Origin: Erythroxylum novogranatense
Taxonomy: Eukaryota > Streptophyta > Magnoliopsida > Malpighiales > Erythroxylaceae
DNA: 64,000 nt
Direction of reading: 5' to 3'
Assembly: GCA_029891385.1 (NCBI GenBank)
Contig: CM057230.1
Coordinates: 33,993,402-34,057,401 of the forward strand
This document shows, piece after piece, positions 24,044-35,600 of this stretch. Both the position numbers and the translations under genes were made by a program. The number at the start of each line of letters is the position of its first letter. Within the stretch, counting starts at the first letter, position 1. The notes under the pieces were generated by a model that saw only the letters and a list, made by a program, of their open reading frames with translations, did no database searches and was not told the origin of the DNA.

Positions 24044-24834
24044 CCAGCTCCATCCGCAGTTCCTTCTTCCCAGGATCTGTACGGCCTCTAGATTCAGGTC
24101 CAGAGGCACAGCTCCCGTACTCCTAACGGTAACAAGACGGGATGCGAACGGAGACGTTCTGACACCCACGCAAAGGCCCAGGGATCGAGATTCAACCCCT
24201 AACCTTCGGAGACGCTGAGCCTTCCACCTCACTTCCACCTCTCGCGCCTTTTCCCATACCTGAACCTTCTTGGCCTTATCACAACACGCCCAGTGTGCAA
24301 ACAATGTCGTTCCAGGGGGTTGACCAGGCCGCGCACGTGCTTGGGCCCTCCACTCCGCGTGGGCCACGAGCCCACTAAGCTACCCAAAGCCTTCCCTCCC
24401 CCAAACTGGGCCCCTCCCCCTCCTATGGCCCTCCCCTAGCCCAAGCTCAACAGATTCACCCTATCAGCCCAGCCCAAGTTCCTCCTCCACCACCCAGGCC
24501 TTCGGATATGGGCCCCCAGCCCACAAACCTGAACCATCCCACCCATTCCCACATTGTTTTCACCTTGGCCTCCCACTCCGATGTTATTTTCCACGACCCG
24601 CCTTCTGCCATCTCTCCCACTGAAGGGCCCTCCCACTCCAGAATGGAGGAAGACCCTCCGGGAGATTCAGTGAGTCCTTCCCTCGAGCCATCAGACCACC
24701 TCTTTCCCCCTCTACGGCCCCTCGACCCTACACCCCTTCCTTCTTCAAGCACTGATGCGTCTGTCGTCCTTGATTCACCGATGAATGAATCAGTCGAGTC
24801 TACTGAGCTTTCCCCCAGTCGAGGGACATATTAG
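24044..24834 (+). pseudogene. LINE ORF1, 3' part, after the Copia-C insertion
   Basis: The segment continues the proline-rich, low-complexity tail of ORF1. The last open stretch, 24508-24834, is rich in Pro, Ser and His and has no domain I recognise. It ends with TAG at 24832, 52 bp before the ORF2 start. Placement as ORF1 tail rests on its position between the knuckle and ORF2 and on its composition. Confidence 0.6.
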
Positions 24835-24886
24835 CCATGGGGTTGGCCCCCTGCGTCTTAGGCCCTCTTTTTCCCCTGGTGTTTTT

Positions 24887-27800
24887 ATGTCTATCTTCCT
24901 TTGGAATTATCAAGGGGTTAGGGGCAAATCGTTCCAGCCCATCCTCAAAGAGTATATTCGTACGCATAAATCGATCCTGGTTGCTTTGATGGAACCTCAC
25001 ATCAGTGGCTCACGTGCTCAGAAAGTTATTAAGAACTTGGGCTTCACCCAATCCTTCCGAGTGGAAGCAGTAGGCTTCTTCAGAGGCATCTGACTCTTAT
25101 GGAATACAGGCACCCATATTCAAATTCTGATAACCCATCGTCAATTCATTTATGTCAAGATCCAGTGGGCCTGGACCTCCTTCGTTTTCACTGCTATTTA
25201 TACAAGTCCGAACTACTCTCTCCAACACTTCCTGTGGGACCATCTACGCCACATTGCCCGGTCCACATCTCTGCCTTGGCTCTTTAGAGGCGATTTTAAC
25301 GCCAAGTTGGAAGGTGTTGATCAACGTGGTGGCTCCCGCCTCTGTTCCGATGTTAGTCCTCCTTTTCGCGACTGCATACACTGCTGCCACTTGCATGACC
25401 TCGGGTTTATAGGGCCCAAATTCACTTGGCACAGGGGTCCCCTTCGCTCACGCCTTGACCGTGCCTTCGGTTCGGATCCCTGGATGACGACCTTCCATCG
25501 CACGACTGTCCATTCCCTTCCTTTCCTGAAATCTGACCATCGGCCCCTCCTGGTCACTTTCACGGCCCCTCCCGCTCCCTCCCTGTTTTCTCGGGCTTTT
25601 CGCTTTCAGTCTGCCTGGTTGACCCATGATCAGTTTAACCAAACTGTCAAGGACCATTGGCAACCTCACTCTACATCTCTTCCGGTTAAGCTCGACCATT
25701 TGGCTACCGAGCTTAAGCAGTGGAACTTTAGCTCTTTTGGGAACATTTTTCACCGTAAACGACGCCTCATGGCTCGTCTTCGGGGTATTCAAACCCATCT
25801 CAACCACAGTCCCTTCGATTCTCTGCGCGACCTGGAAGTTTTTTTGCAACGGGAGCTTGAACAGGTCCTCGTTCAAGAGGAACTGTTTTGGCACCAAAAA
25901 TCGCGAAGCCAATGGCTAGCGCAAGGAGACCGGAACACCAGGTATTACCATACGCTCACTTCGGGACGCTGCCATACCCAGCAATGCCACTACATCCGAG
26001 ATGAGCATGGCTATACCAGCTCTGATCCTGAGGGCATACACCGGATAGCCCGTAATTTTTTTGTGAACCTGTACACCACCAACCTGTCTACCCCGCCTGT
26101 CCTTCTGCCTTTCGGTACCTTTCCCGTTCTCCCTCTTTAGGCATATATGGAGCTGATTGCCCCTATCTCTCTCGAGGAGGTAAAGACTGCCTTCTTCGAC
26201 ATGAACCCGCACAAGACGCCAGGCATTGATGGCTTCCCTGCTCTTTTCTTCCAATCCCAGTGGGATCACATTAGGTCGGACCTCGTTTTATTCATACAAC
26301 AAACTTTTCACCATGAAATTTGAGAGCAAGGCCTAAATCGTACTATCTTGGTCCTCATTCCCAAGACCCCCTCCTCGAAGTTGATTACGCAGTTTCGCCT
26401 TATCGCGCTGTGCACGGTCCTGTACAAGCTATCACCAAAGTCATCGTCAATCACCTAAAACCCCACCTCGATTAGCTTGTAGCCCCAACCTAGTGTAGCT
26501 TTGTCCCTGGCGGGCACATTGTTGACAACATCATTATCGCTCAGGAGGCCATCCACTCCATGCGGCGCAAATCCGGTAAAATGGGATTTTTGGAGATTAA
26601 AGTCGATCTAGAAAAAGCCTACGACTGGATTTCTTGGGATTTTATCCACGATACTCTCAGTTCCATTGGTATCCCAAGTTCCCTTCTCAATCTTATCATG
26701 AAGTGCGTTTCCACGGTGAATATGCAGATTAACTAGAATGGTGCTCTAGGCGATGCGTTTACCCCTTCTCGGGGTATCCGTCAAGGTGATCCTCTTTCGC
26801 CTTACCTGTTTGTGTTGTGCATGGAGCGCCTTGGTCATCTCATTTCCTGATCCGTGGCCAGCGACCGTTGGGCGCCTATCACTCTAAGTCGCAATGCCCC
26901 CCCTGCCATCTCTCACCTATTCTTTGTTGACGACCTCTTCTTGTTCTCTAAAGCTTCCATGGATTAGGTCACCGTAATCCAGGACACCCTAGCCACTTTT
27001 TGTGCTGTGTCGGGTCAAAGCGTTAGTCAAGCCAAATCCCGCATCTTTTTCTGCCGAAACATTTCCCCACTTACGGCAACTACTCTTAGCCAGGCCCTGG
27101 GATTCAAGCAAACACCGAACCTCAGGTGCTACCTTGGCGTTCCCTTGCTTCGTGAAAGAGTCACTAAACGGACTTACCAGTATCTCCTCGACAATGTCCA
27201 CCACCGTCTTTCTGGATGGCGAGCCAACCTCTTGTCCTTTGCGGGCCGCATCACTTTGATCCAGTCGGTCCTCTCTGCTCTACCTACTTATATGATGCAA
27301 ACAATCCGACTTCCTCAAGGGTTGTGTGATGGTTTGGAAAAGATTTTTGGTGCCTTCTTATGGGGCTCCTCCTCGGGCACTCGACAGATTCCCCTTGTGT
27401 CCTAGACTAAAGTTTGCCAACCGAAGGAACTGGGTAGGTTAGGGATCTAGAACATCCGTATAACCAATAATGCTTTGCTCACTAAATTAGGGTGGGCTAT
27501 GCTCATGAAACCTGATGCCTTGTGGGTCCAAATTTTATCAACCAAGTATAAATTTGATGCTAACCATATCCCTTCCGTTCTTCCTCATACAGGCGGTTCC
27601 ATGGTGTGGCGGAGCATCCGGGCCATCTGGCCCAATGTCATCAATGGTATGTGGTGGATGATTGGTGACGGACTCCGGACTCGATTTTGGTTTGACCCTT
27701 GGGTAGCCAATGTGGGACCTCTCACTCAGCATATTATCACCCCTATCCCTGCTTTTGACCTTGACCGTCGCGTTCACCAGTTCGTTGATTGCAATGGCCA

Positions 27801-28987
27801 TTGAGACTGGCTTCAATTTCAACCGTTGCTCCCCTCCTCCATCTGGATGGCCATCGCGAGCACATTTTCTCCCAAGTCTTACCTTAGAGTTGATAAACTT
27901 GTCTGGGGACCTTCCCCTTCTAGAATCTTCACGACCGCGTCCGCCTACTCGATGCTCCTAGAGCCCCCCCGAGCCCACCCCGATCGCCTATGGACTTCCA
28001 TTTGGCAGTGGCTCGGGCCTCAATGCATTCGATCCTTTCTCTGGCTGTTGGCTCGAGACTGCCTCCTCTCTAATCAGCAACGCGCTCGTCGGCACCTTAC
28101 TACGAGCATAGATTGCTACCACTGTCGATTGGAGGAGACTGCGCTCCATATCGTTCGCGACTGCCCCCTCACGCAGGCTCTTTGGCGTACCTTCCCTCCG
28201 TTCGCCTTCCCTCCCACCTTCTTCACTAATACCCGCCCCGAATGGCTCCTCACTAGCCTCCAGAACCATCACTTGGTCTCGGGCATTGAGTGGGCAACCA
28301 TCTTTGGGACTGCCCGCTGGTTCCTGTGGACCTGGCGCAACTTGGCCATTTTCGACAATCAGTTTTTCTGGCCAAGTTCTCCCGCGCTGGTTATTTTTAA
28401 TTTTGTCCGTCTGAGTTCCCAGACCTCTGCTTCGCTTAGTTGCACTCGGCTGGTCCCTCAGCCGCGTTCCAACCGCTGTATTGGATGGTGCCCGCCTACC
28501 ACTGGGTGGGTTAAGTTGAACACGGATGGTGCCTGTTGCAGAAACACATCCTTGGCCACTGCAGGGGGGTCTTCTTAAGGACAGATGTGGAGATTGGCTT
28601 GGTGGGTTTGCTCAGTATATCGGCCGCTATTCCCCAGTTACGACTGAGCTCTGAGGTGTCTACTCGGGTCTCCTCTTAGCATAGAACCTTGGCTTCCGGC
28701 GTGTGGTGTTGGAACTGGACTCTATTGTGGTGACCGAGTTCCTCTCTGATGGCCCGCAACGCTCATTCACTCTCAATCCTCTTGTCCGGGACAACAATGA
28801 GCTCCTGATCCGGAACTGAGTTGTTCTCCCTCGTCACACTTATCGAGAAGATAACCGGTATGCGGACTAACTCATGACTCATGCTTTTAATTTGAGCCTG
28901 GGGCTCACTTTTTTGACAGAGCCTGAGTGTGCCACTCTCTTTCTAGAAGACATAGCCAGGGATAGCCTCCCCCGACGTAATTTGTAA
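24887..28987 (+). pseudogene. LINE ORF2: endonuclease, reverse transcriptase, zf-RVT and RNase H, inactivated
   Basis: ORF2 would supply the nicking endonuclease and reverse transcriptase for target-primed integration. ATG 24887 starts MSIFLWNYQG, the usual opening of the exonuclease-endonuclease-phosphatase domain; LFRGDFNA (near 25284) and KSDHRPLL (near 25530) are its active-site words. The RT follows, with [15 protein letters not shown] near 26767 and the catalytic box reading FVDD at 26923-26934 instead of the common FADD. A zf-RVT region spans about 27950-28250, and RNase H from 28500 shows NTDGA and, after a frameshift, TTEL, LELDS and RYAD. Stops sit at 25091, 26138, 26321, 26473, 26491, 26734, 26848, 26965, 27403, 27448 and 27802, with frameshifts near 26435 and 28570. 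Full span is about 1367 codons, a normal length. Confidence 0.92.
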
Positions 28988-29010
28988 TTTGTGCTTTCCC
29001 TTGTTAATAG

Positions 29011-29021
29011 AAAAAAAAAAA
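29011..29021 (+). other. LINE terminal A-tract
   Basis: Eleven A residues follow TTGTTAATAG, 23 bp after the ORF2 stop at 28987. This marks the LINE 3' end. Confidence 0.8.
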
Positions 29022-29294
29022 GGGTGAAACCACTCAAAGAGTTGTTCCTGACGAAACTATACGAAGGTGTTTTCTACGACACATCCAAGTATCTAACAGA
29101 ACATACAAGTTAAAACCATAATCCACGATGCTGTCATCTCAAATTACTAAAATTGTCCACATAAGGCCTTTAATTCTCACCCAACCATTGATAGCTTTCC
29201 CATCGCTGTACAGTATCCGTCTCTCATCTGCCGCAGTGATACAAAAAGAGAGACAAGAAAGAGTGTGAATTGGGAAAGTAGAGAAAGAGTAAGA

Positions 29295-31988
29295 ATGTGG
29301 GCTTATGGAGTTATGGCGGCTATGGCGGCAACAGAGTTCACCGAGGTTAGCATTAGCAGTATAAGCAAAGCAGCTATGAGTAGAGGCATGAGTATCTTTG
29401 TCTACACTGTCTACTCCAATGCACTAGCCATATTTATCCTTCTTCTCAAAAGTCTAATCTTTTACAGGTACAGGCTACGGCTAGTCCTCAACTTCAATTA
29501 AAGTTCTCTTATAATCTTCTATTACTTTAGCTTCTTTCTCATACAGGAAAAGAAATTGTCTTCCACTTACGGTGTCTATGACCTTCAGAATCTTCCTTCT
29601 GGCTATAGCCAGGTGATTTCTCTTGTTAAACTCTTTGGACATGATTTGTTCTTACAGAATTGACAAACCACTAAAACGTGCAGTGACATTTTGTTGTGAA
29701 GCTGTTGCGTACAGTTTTCGTTGAATATTGGAATAAGGCATAGCTCCCCAACTCTGTGCGCTGCAATGACTGATCTCGTACCAGCCTTAACCTTTATGCT
29801 GGCCATCATTTCCAGGTATGCTTATCTTTTTTATCTGTTACCACTCCATTCTGTGGCTAATTCAGGGCCTGTTGCATTCTCGGGGACCTTTCTGTTCTTG
29901 TACAGAAATTGGGATATCTTAAACAAGAATATCTTAAACAAGAATTTTGTTCCTCTAGTTCCAGCCAAACGCTAACTTGTCTCCATTCTGGCAGCTTTGT
30001 CTGTTGCTAAGGACTTGGCATAGAAACATCAGGCCAGACCTTATTCTTATGCATGTGATTTTTCGCTTGCTATGTCTTGTCTCAAAATTTGTAGAATATG
30101 GTAATTGATTATGTAAAGACAATTCAACTATTTGTAATATCAATAATTTAACAGTAGCAGATTTCCATTGTTTCTTATTCTGTCACAGCCGATGCTTATA
30201 TAACTTGAAGTCTATGTTCCACTTTTATGCTGGCAATCATGATATTGCTTTTGTCACACGAAATTAATGGAGGAAAAAAAATCCCTCCTTGCTGTGCAGG
30301 GATTGACTTTGAATCCATGGGGCCAGTTAAGGTGTGGTTTGCAGAGAACTGATGTGTCATATTCATAGCACATAATAATGTCTAGTTCTGTCCATATTTC
30401 TGTGGTTGATGCCTTGGTGGTAAATATCTAACAGTTGACGTATGCTTTTTATTTCTCAAGTGGATCTGTATTTTGGTTGGTACAGTATCGTTGATGTAAA
30501 TAGCTCATATTTCAAGCTTTAGAAACATGTCGATTTTGAAATGGGAAAACAGGGAATTTATCGCCCATTATATATATATTTATACACACACACACATATA
30601 TATAAACATAATTAGCATAGGATTAGTTTTTATGATTATAAAAAGAGAAGAATTGAACAACTCCTGGTGAATCCAGGATGGAAAAGCTAGACTTGAGTGC
30701 CAAAAGCAGTCAGGCGAAGTCAGTTGGCACCGTGCTCTCAATAGCAGGGGCATGGATACTAACACTGTACAAAGGCCCACAAATCATCCATAGTTCACCA
30801 CAGTCTCAGAATGCTTCCGCTGATGTTCTTTTATCTCTGCCATCCAACTGGAACTGGATTGTTGGTGGCATTTTTTGTGCAGCTGGAGCATTGTGCTTGT
30901 CAGTCCTATACATTATCCAGGTAAACACTGTTTCTTGCGTGCTTGTTATCAACCATTACTTGCCTTACCAATCCTGACAAAGAACATCTGCTGGCCTGGC
31001 GTGTACAGACATGGATTATTAAAGACTATCCTGAAGAGCTGATTGTTACACTCATTGCTTGCATCTTTGCCACCGCTCTGTCTGCTGTGGTCTCTTTAGT
31101 TCTAGAGAAAGATCCTAATACTTGGAAGCTGAAGCCCGACATTGAGTTGCTGGCTATTGTCTTGTTGGTAAGAGCACACGACAAAAACTTTGTATTCTGC
31201 TACGAGTCTTATCTATCCTATTTATATCGCTTCTTTGTTAAAAGTTGAAGTCACTCGTGGCTGACAAATTGTAGGCAATTTTTGGGGTATCAATTCGAAG
31301 TTTAGTTCATACATGGGCATGCCGCCTGAAAGGGCCTCTCTATACCAGCATGTTTAAGCCACTGGGGATGGTGATTGCAGTTATCTTGGGGGTTAGCTTC
31401 CTTGGAGATGGTCTTTATACTGGAAGGTAACACTCACTGCTAACAACTTAAATATCTGTTGCCTTAAAACAGGCTTAAGTAGCTACAAATCTATCATTTC
31501 TAAAGTCATATATATATATATAGATATGTATATGTAGTATTAAAGAAATAACAATTTGAGTATTAAAGAAGGAGTAATATGATTTAAAATATATATTTAT
31601 ATATGTGTGTGTTCTTAAAAACACTTCCTTGACTTGGAATATATAGGTCCAGCACAAAAAGTTCACGTGTATTCTATTCGACCATTCTGGCACTTCTTTT
31701 GAAGTGGTGAGGGTAAATAATTACCAAGACGACTAAAGTTATAAAAAGTAGAGTCATAATTTCCTTGTACTGTTTGAAGACTGTTGATGTGGGTGATTTT
31801 TGTTTGTCTACAGTGTGATTGGAGGGATCATAATTGCTTGTGGGTTTTATGCTGTGATCTGGGGGAAAACAAAAGAAGAGCAGATGTTTCAAGTCGAACA
31901 AAATTCAAAGATTGACTCAGCCTCGCCCAACTGCCCTCTGCTACAAAGCAAAATCCTGGTCTTGGAGAGTGGGGCAAATTCTGCATGA
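29295..31988 (+). CDS. WAT1-related (nodulin MtN21/UMAMIT, EamA-fold) transporter 1; seven exons, 360 aa
   Basis: Predicted multi-pass membrane carrier of the drug/metabolite transporter superfamily; characterised relatives move amino acids or auxin across plasma membrane or tonoplast. Exons, inferred from GT-AG sites and unbroken frame: 29295-29467, 29547-29612, 29702-29815, 30677-30920, 31009-31167, 31275-31426, 31814-31988. The N-terminus ([20 protein letters not shown]) has the family's E-x(5)[10 protein letters not shown] pattern. The first EamA repeat includes [20 protein letters not shown], followed by RMEKLDL and [11 protein letters not shown]. The second repeat includes [16 protein letters not shown] and ends with [12 protein letters not shown]; the hydrophilic tail holds CPLLQSK. 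About ten hydrophobic segments are expected. Exon 3 uses the acceptor GTGAAG, chosen because it restores the frame and the family match. Intron 3 has a (CA)/(TA) microsatellite near 30568-30603. The LINE ends 274 bp upstream. Substrate cannot be told from sequence. Confidence 0.93.
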
Positions 31989-32649
31989 GTTGGGTCCAAG
32001 GATGCGTATTGCTTTATAGTCCTTACAAGTTTTAAAGCAATAAGAGTTAATGTAATTGAGCTTTTGTTAATAGAGAATTTACCAGGTATTTTGGTTCTCT
32101 TTGCCAAAAATTTCCTGAAAGTTGATACGTTAATGCGACTAAGAAAGAAGCAGGGAAACTTCGTCCGTGCTGCTGAGCTCCCGGAGAGCAGGACTGGATT
32201 TGACATAATCCATAACTGTTGACCCTACTTCACGAATAGTTGTCACCAGGGACTAGACTCATTTGTTACCTTCCTAAAGTCCGCACACGTCCTATCCAAT
32301 TCCAATCCGAGTTCAATTTTTTTATTAATAAAAGGGTACTCTTTTGTCTTGCTCGAGTCTAATCTACTAAGAGATTCTAATTCAGATTGTACTTTTTAGA
32401 ATTTACGTCGATCACTTGGAGGCACTTTAAAGCACACCGCGATGCAACTTGAGGCCATCTAGTTCACTCATAGAAATGTCCTCCCAGGTGATGTATAAGC
32501 AACTTAAATCACATTCCTTTATGAACAGAGTACGATGAAACCCAAATGATAGTTGGGCTGTTTCAACTTCAAAAGCCTCAAACTTGGAAGATATCTTGTA
32601 TAAAGTGCATTCAACTACCGCCACAGGTTGCGAGCAACAACAGAAAGAT
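31989..32649 (+). promoter_or_regulatory. Gene 1 3' region and gene 2 upstream region
   Basis: The 661 bp between the stop of gene 1 and the ATG of gene 2 must hold the terminator/poly(A) region of the first and the promoter of the second. AATAAG near 32038 is a possible poly(A) signal. No transposon and no other gene is seen. Confidence 0.4.
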
Positions 32650-35600
32650 ATGTGGGTTTCAGCAGTAACAGCCATTATGATCTTACTTGAGTTCTTCGAA
32701 GTGGGGATGAACACTGTAAACAAAGTAGCCATGAACAGAGGCTTGAGTCGCTTTGTCCTTGTTGTGTACTCCAATTTTCTTGCCATCATTTTACTTCTTT
32801 CATCTACCTTCATCTTCTACAGGTAATGCCATTTTTTGTCCTCTTCTTCAGAGAACCAATTATCAATTCCTTCTGTTTCTCCATATCTTTTTACACTCAA
32901 AACCTTTCGACCAACAGAAAGAGAACAACTCCAACACTTACATGGTGCGTCATTTGGAGGATATTGATTCTTGGTATACTCAGGTACCCTTCTCATATCA
33001 AAACACTCAAATATCGGATGACTTGAGATAACTGTACTAATGCACGGTTGGTTTCTTTGTTCTAGCTGTTCCGGTCAGTTTGCTACGTATGTCGGGATCG
33101 GGTATAGCACACCAACTCTGGCCTCGGCAATGACAGATCTTACTCCAGCTTTTACTTTCATATTTTCCATAGTCTTAAGGTTACATTTTGCTTCTTCTTT
33201 TCTAGCTTTCGGCTTGGTTATTGAGCTTTCTTTTCCTTCTCAAGTATATGACTTGAAAGCTTTCCTTTCCTAGCCGATGATGTTCATAAATATTTGGAAT
33301 TCTGGAAATCGTTTGTTTGACATAGGTGTTAGGCATTTAAATTTGTTTTTATTGTTATTTAATTTATACTTTAATTGTTTTGCTTTAATTGTTGGGAAGT
33401 TGAAAGCGTGAAGAGTTAGGAATACGGAGAGTTTAGAACTAGAATGTTCTATGTTGCCTATAAATTGTATTCCTGTTTTGGTTTAATGTTAAGAGAAAAT
33501 ATAGTCTTTCAAAATTGGTATCAGAACCTCAACAACAATGGCTTCGGCAAATCCCGTTCAATCACAAGTGCCCATCTTGATGAAAGAAAACTACAGGATG
33601 TGGAGTATCCAAATGGAGGCTTTGTTGAGTGCGCTTGATGTGTGGGATCTTGTGGAGAATGGCTATGGAGAATCAAGTTCCGGAAACGAGGACGAGGAGA
33701 AGTTTAAAGTAATGAAGAAAAAAGAGAAGAAAGCATTATTCACAATTTATCAAGGAGTCGATGCAGCAACGTTCGAGTTGATTGCAACAGCCAAACCTCA
33801 AAAGTTGCTTGGGAGATACTGAAGAAAGCATACGAGGGAATTGACAAAGTGAAGAAGATTCGCTTGCAATCATTGCGAGCTCAGTTCGAGTCATTACAAC
33901 AAGAAAACTCGGAGAAGGTTGCTGATTATTTTTCTCGAGTAATCGCCAATGTGCATCAGATGAGGAGTAATGGTGAAGAACTAAAGGATGTTCAAGTTGT
34001 AAAGAAAATTTTGTGATCTCTAGACTCGAAGTTCGGTTTCGTAGTTGTGGCGATTGAAGAAACGAAGGATTTGGAGACCATATCCATAGAGGAGTTACTA
34101 GGATTGTTACAAGCATATGAACAAAGAATACAAAAGGAAGGTGGAGAAAAGAATTTGGAGTAAGTTTTGCAAGCAAAGTTGTCATTAAAAAAGGATGACT
34201 TATCTAGAGGAGGTTATTAACGAGGAAGAGGAAGAGGCCGAGGTCGTAGTAGAGGACGAGCTTCAAGTTGTAGCGAGCAAACCAACAATTACAATAATGG
34301 AGATGATATTGATCATAAAGGTAATGGTCGTGGAAGGGGTGGTGGCTAGAGTCAAAATCGTGGACGTAGACGTGGACGAGGACGAAACAATAGATCTGAT
34401 GCCCAGTGCTATGTTTGTAAAAAGTTTGGACACTACTCTTATGATTGTTGGTACAACTCAGACAATGCCAACAATGCATGTGAGAAAGCGAACCTTGTCA
34501 ACAAAGAAGAAATTGACGATGGACCAGTACTACTTATGTCGTGCAATGAACTAGAATCAATCGAATCTGTTACCTGGTTTCTTGACACTGGAGCATCAAC
34601 TCATATGTGTGGAAGAAAGGAGTTTTTTGCTCGGGTAGATGAATGACAGCTTGGCAACATTACTTTTGGGGATCTCTCAATGAGGCCGATTGAAAGGAAA
34701 GGTGATGTTATTTTTAAACTCCAAAATGGAAGACAGTTTTGTATTTCTGATGTTTATTATGTTCCTGAGATTAAGAGTAATCTGCTGAGTGTTGGACAAT
34801 TGTTGGAAAAGGGCTATGACATAAAAATGAATGATTTAGCTCTTAGTGTTCGAGATAAAAATAACAGATTGATTACTCTTGTGAAGATGACTAAAAACAG
34901 GATGTTTTCGCTGAAATTAACGATTGGTGAATCGAACTGCTTGAAGGCAACAACGTTGAACAACTCTGTTCTTTGGCATCTTCACTATGGGCATCTAAAT
35001 TTTGAGGCGTTAAAGCTACTCGAGAGGAAAAACATGGTGATGGGACTGCCAAAGATCGAAGCCCCGACAATCTATGTGAAGTATGTGTTATAGGCAAGCA
35101 ACAGAGAAAGCCTTTTCAGAAGTACAAGTCGAGAAGAGCATCATCGCGTCTTGAATTAGTGCATTCGGATGTTTGTGGACCCATCAAGCCTGCTTCTATC
35201 GGTGGAAATCGATATCTTTTGACATTTACAGATGACTACAGTGGGAAAACATGGCTCTACATGTTGAAGGAGAAAAAAGAGGTGTTCTCAAAATTTAAGG
35301 AGTTCAGAAATATGGTTGAAAAACAAAGCGGATGTCAATTAAAATTTCTACGGACTGATCGTGGAGGAGAGTATACATCTTTGGAGTTCGAGCGTTTTGC
35401 AAAGAGAATGGGATTATACATCAGCTCACCATGCCTCAGACACCACAGCAAAATGGTATCTTGGAGAGAAAAAATAGAACCATTATCAATATGGTTCGAT
35501 GTATGTTAAAAGAGAGGAATGTTCCAAAAGATTTATGGGGAGATGATGTGGCTTGTGTTGTATATTTGTTGAATAGGTTTCCAACAAAATGCATTGAACA

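Larger units (their letters stand above)
15402..29021 (+). mobile_element. L1-type non-LTR retrotransposon (LINE), split by Copia-C
   Basis: The LINE occupies 15402-16489 and 24044-29021, about 6.1 kb once Copia-C is excluded, which is normal for a plant L1. It has ORF1 (DUF4283-like region then a CCHC knuckle), ORF2 (endonuclease, RT, zf-RVT, RNase H) and a terminal A-tract at 29011-29021. A candidate target duplication is the A-run plus GGTGA at 15389-15401 and the A-run plus GGGTGA at 29014-29027, with one extra G. Its base composition is clearly more GC-rich than all flanking DNA. It ends 274 bp before the ATG of WAT1-related gene 1. Confidence 0.93.

Noticed and set aside
24456..24752. 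Glycine-rich minus-strand ORF
   Set aside because: Antisense of the proline-rich ORF1 tail; composition explains the open frame.
25448..25912. 154-codon minus-strand ORF over LINE ORF2
   Set aside because: Antisense shadow of the endonuclease/RT linker frame.
33736..34185. 149-codon minus-strand ORF in Copia-D gag
   Set aside because: Antisense of gag; no domain.
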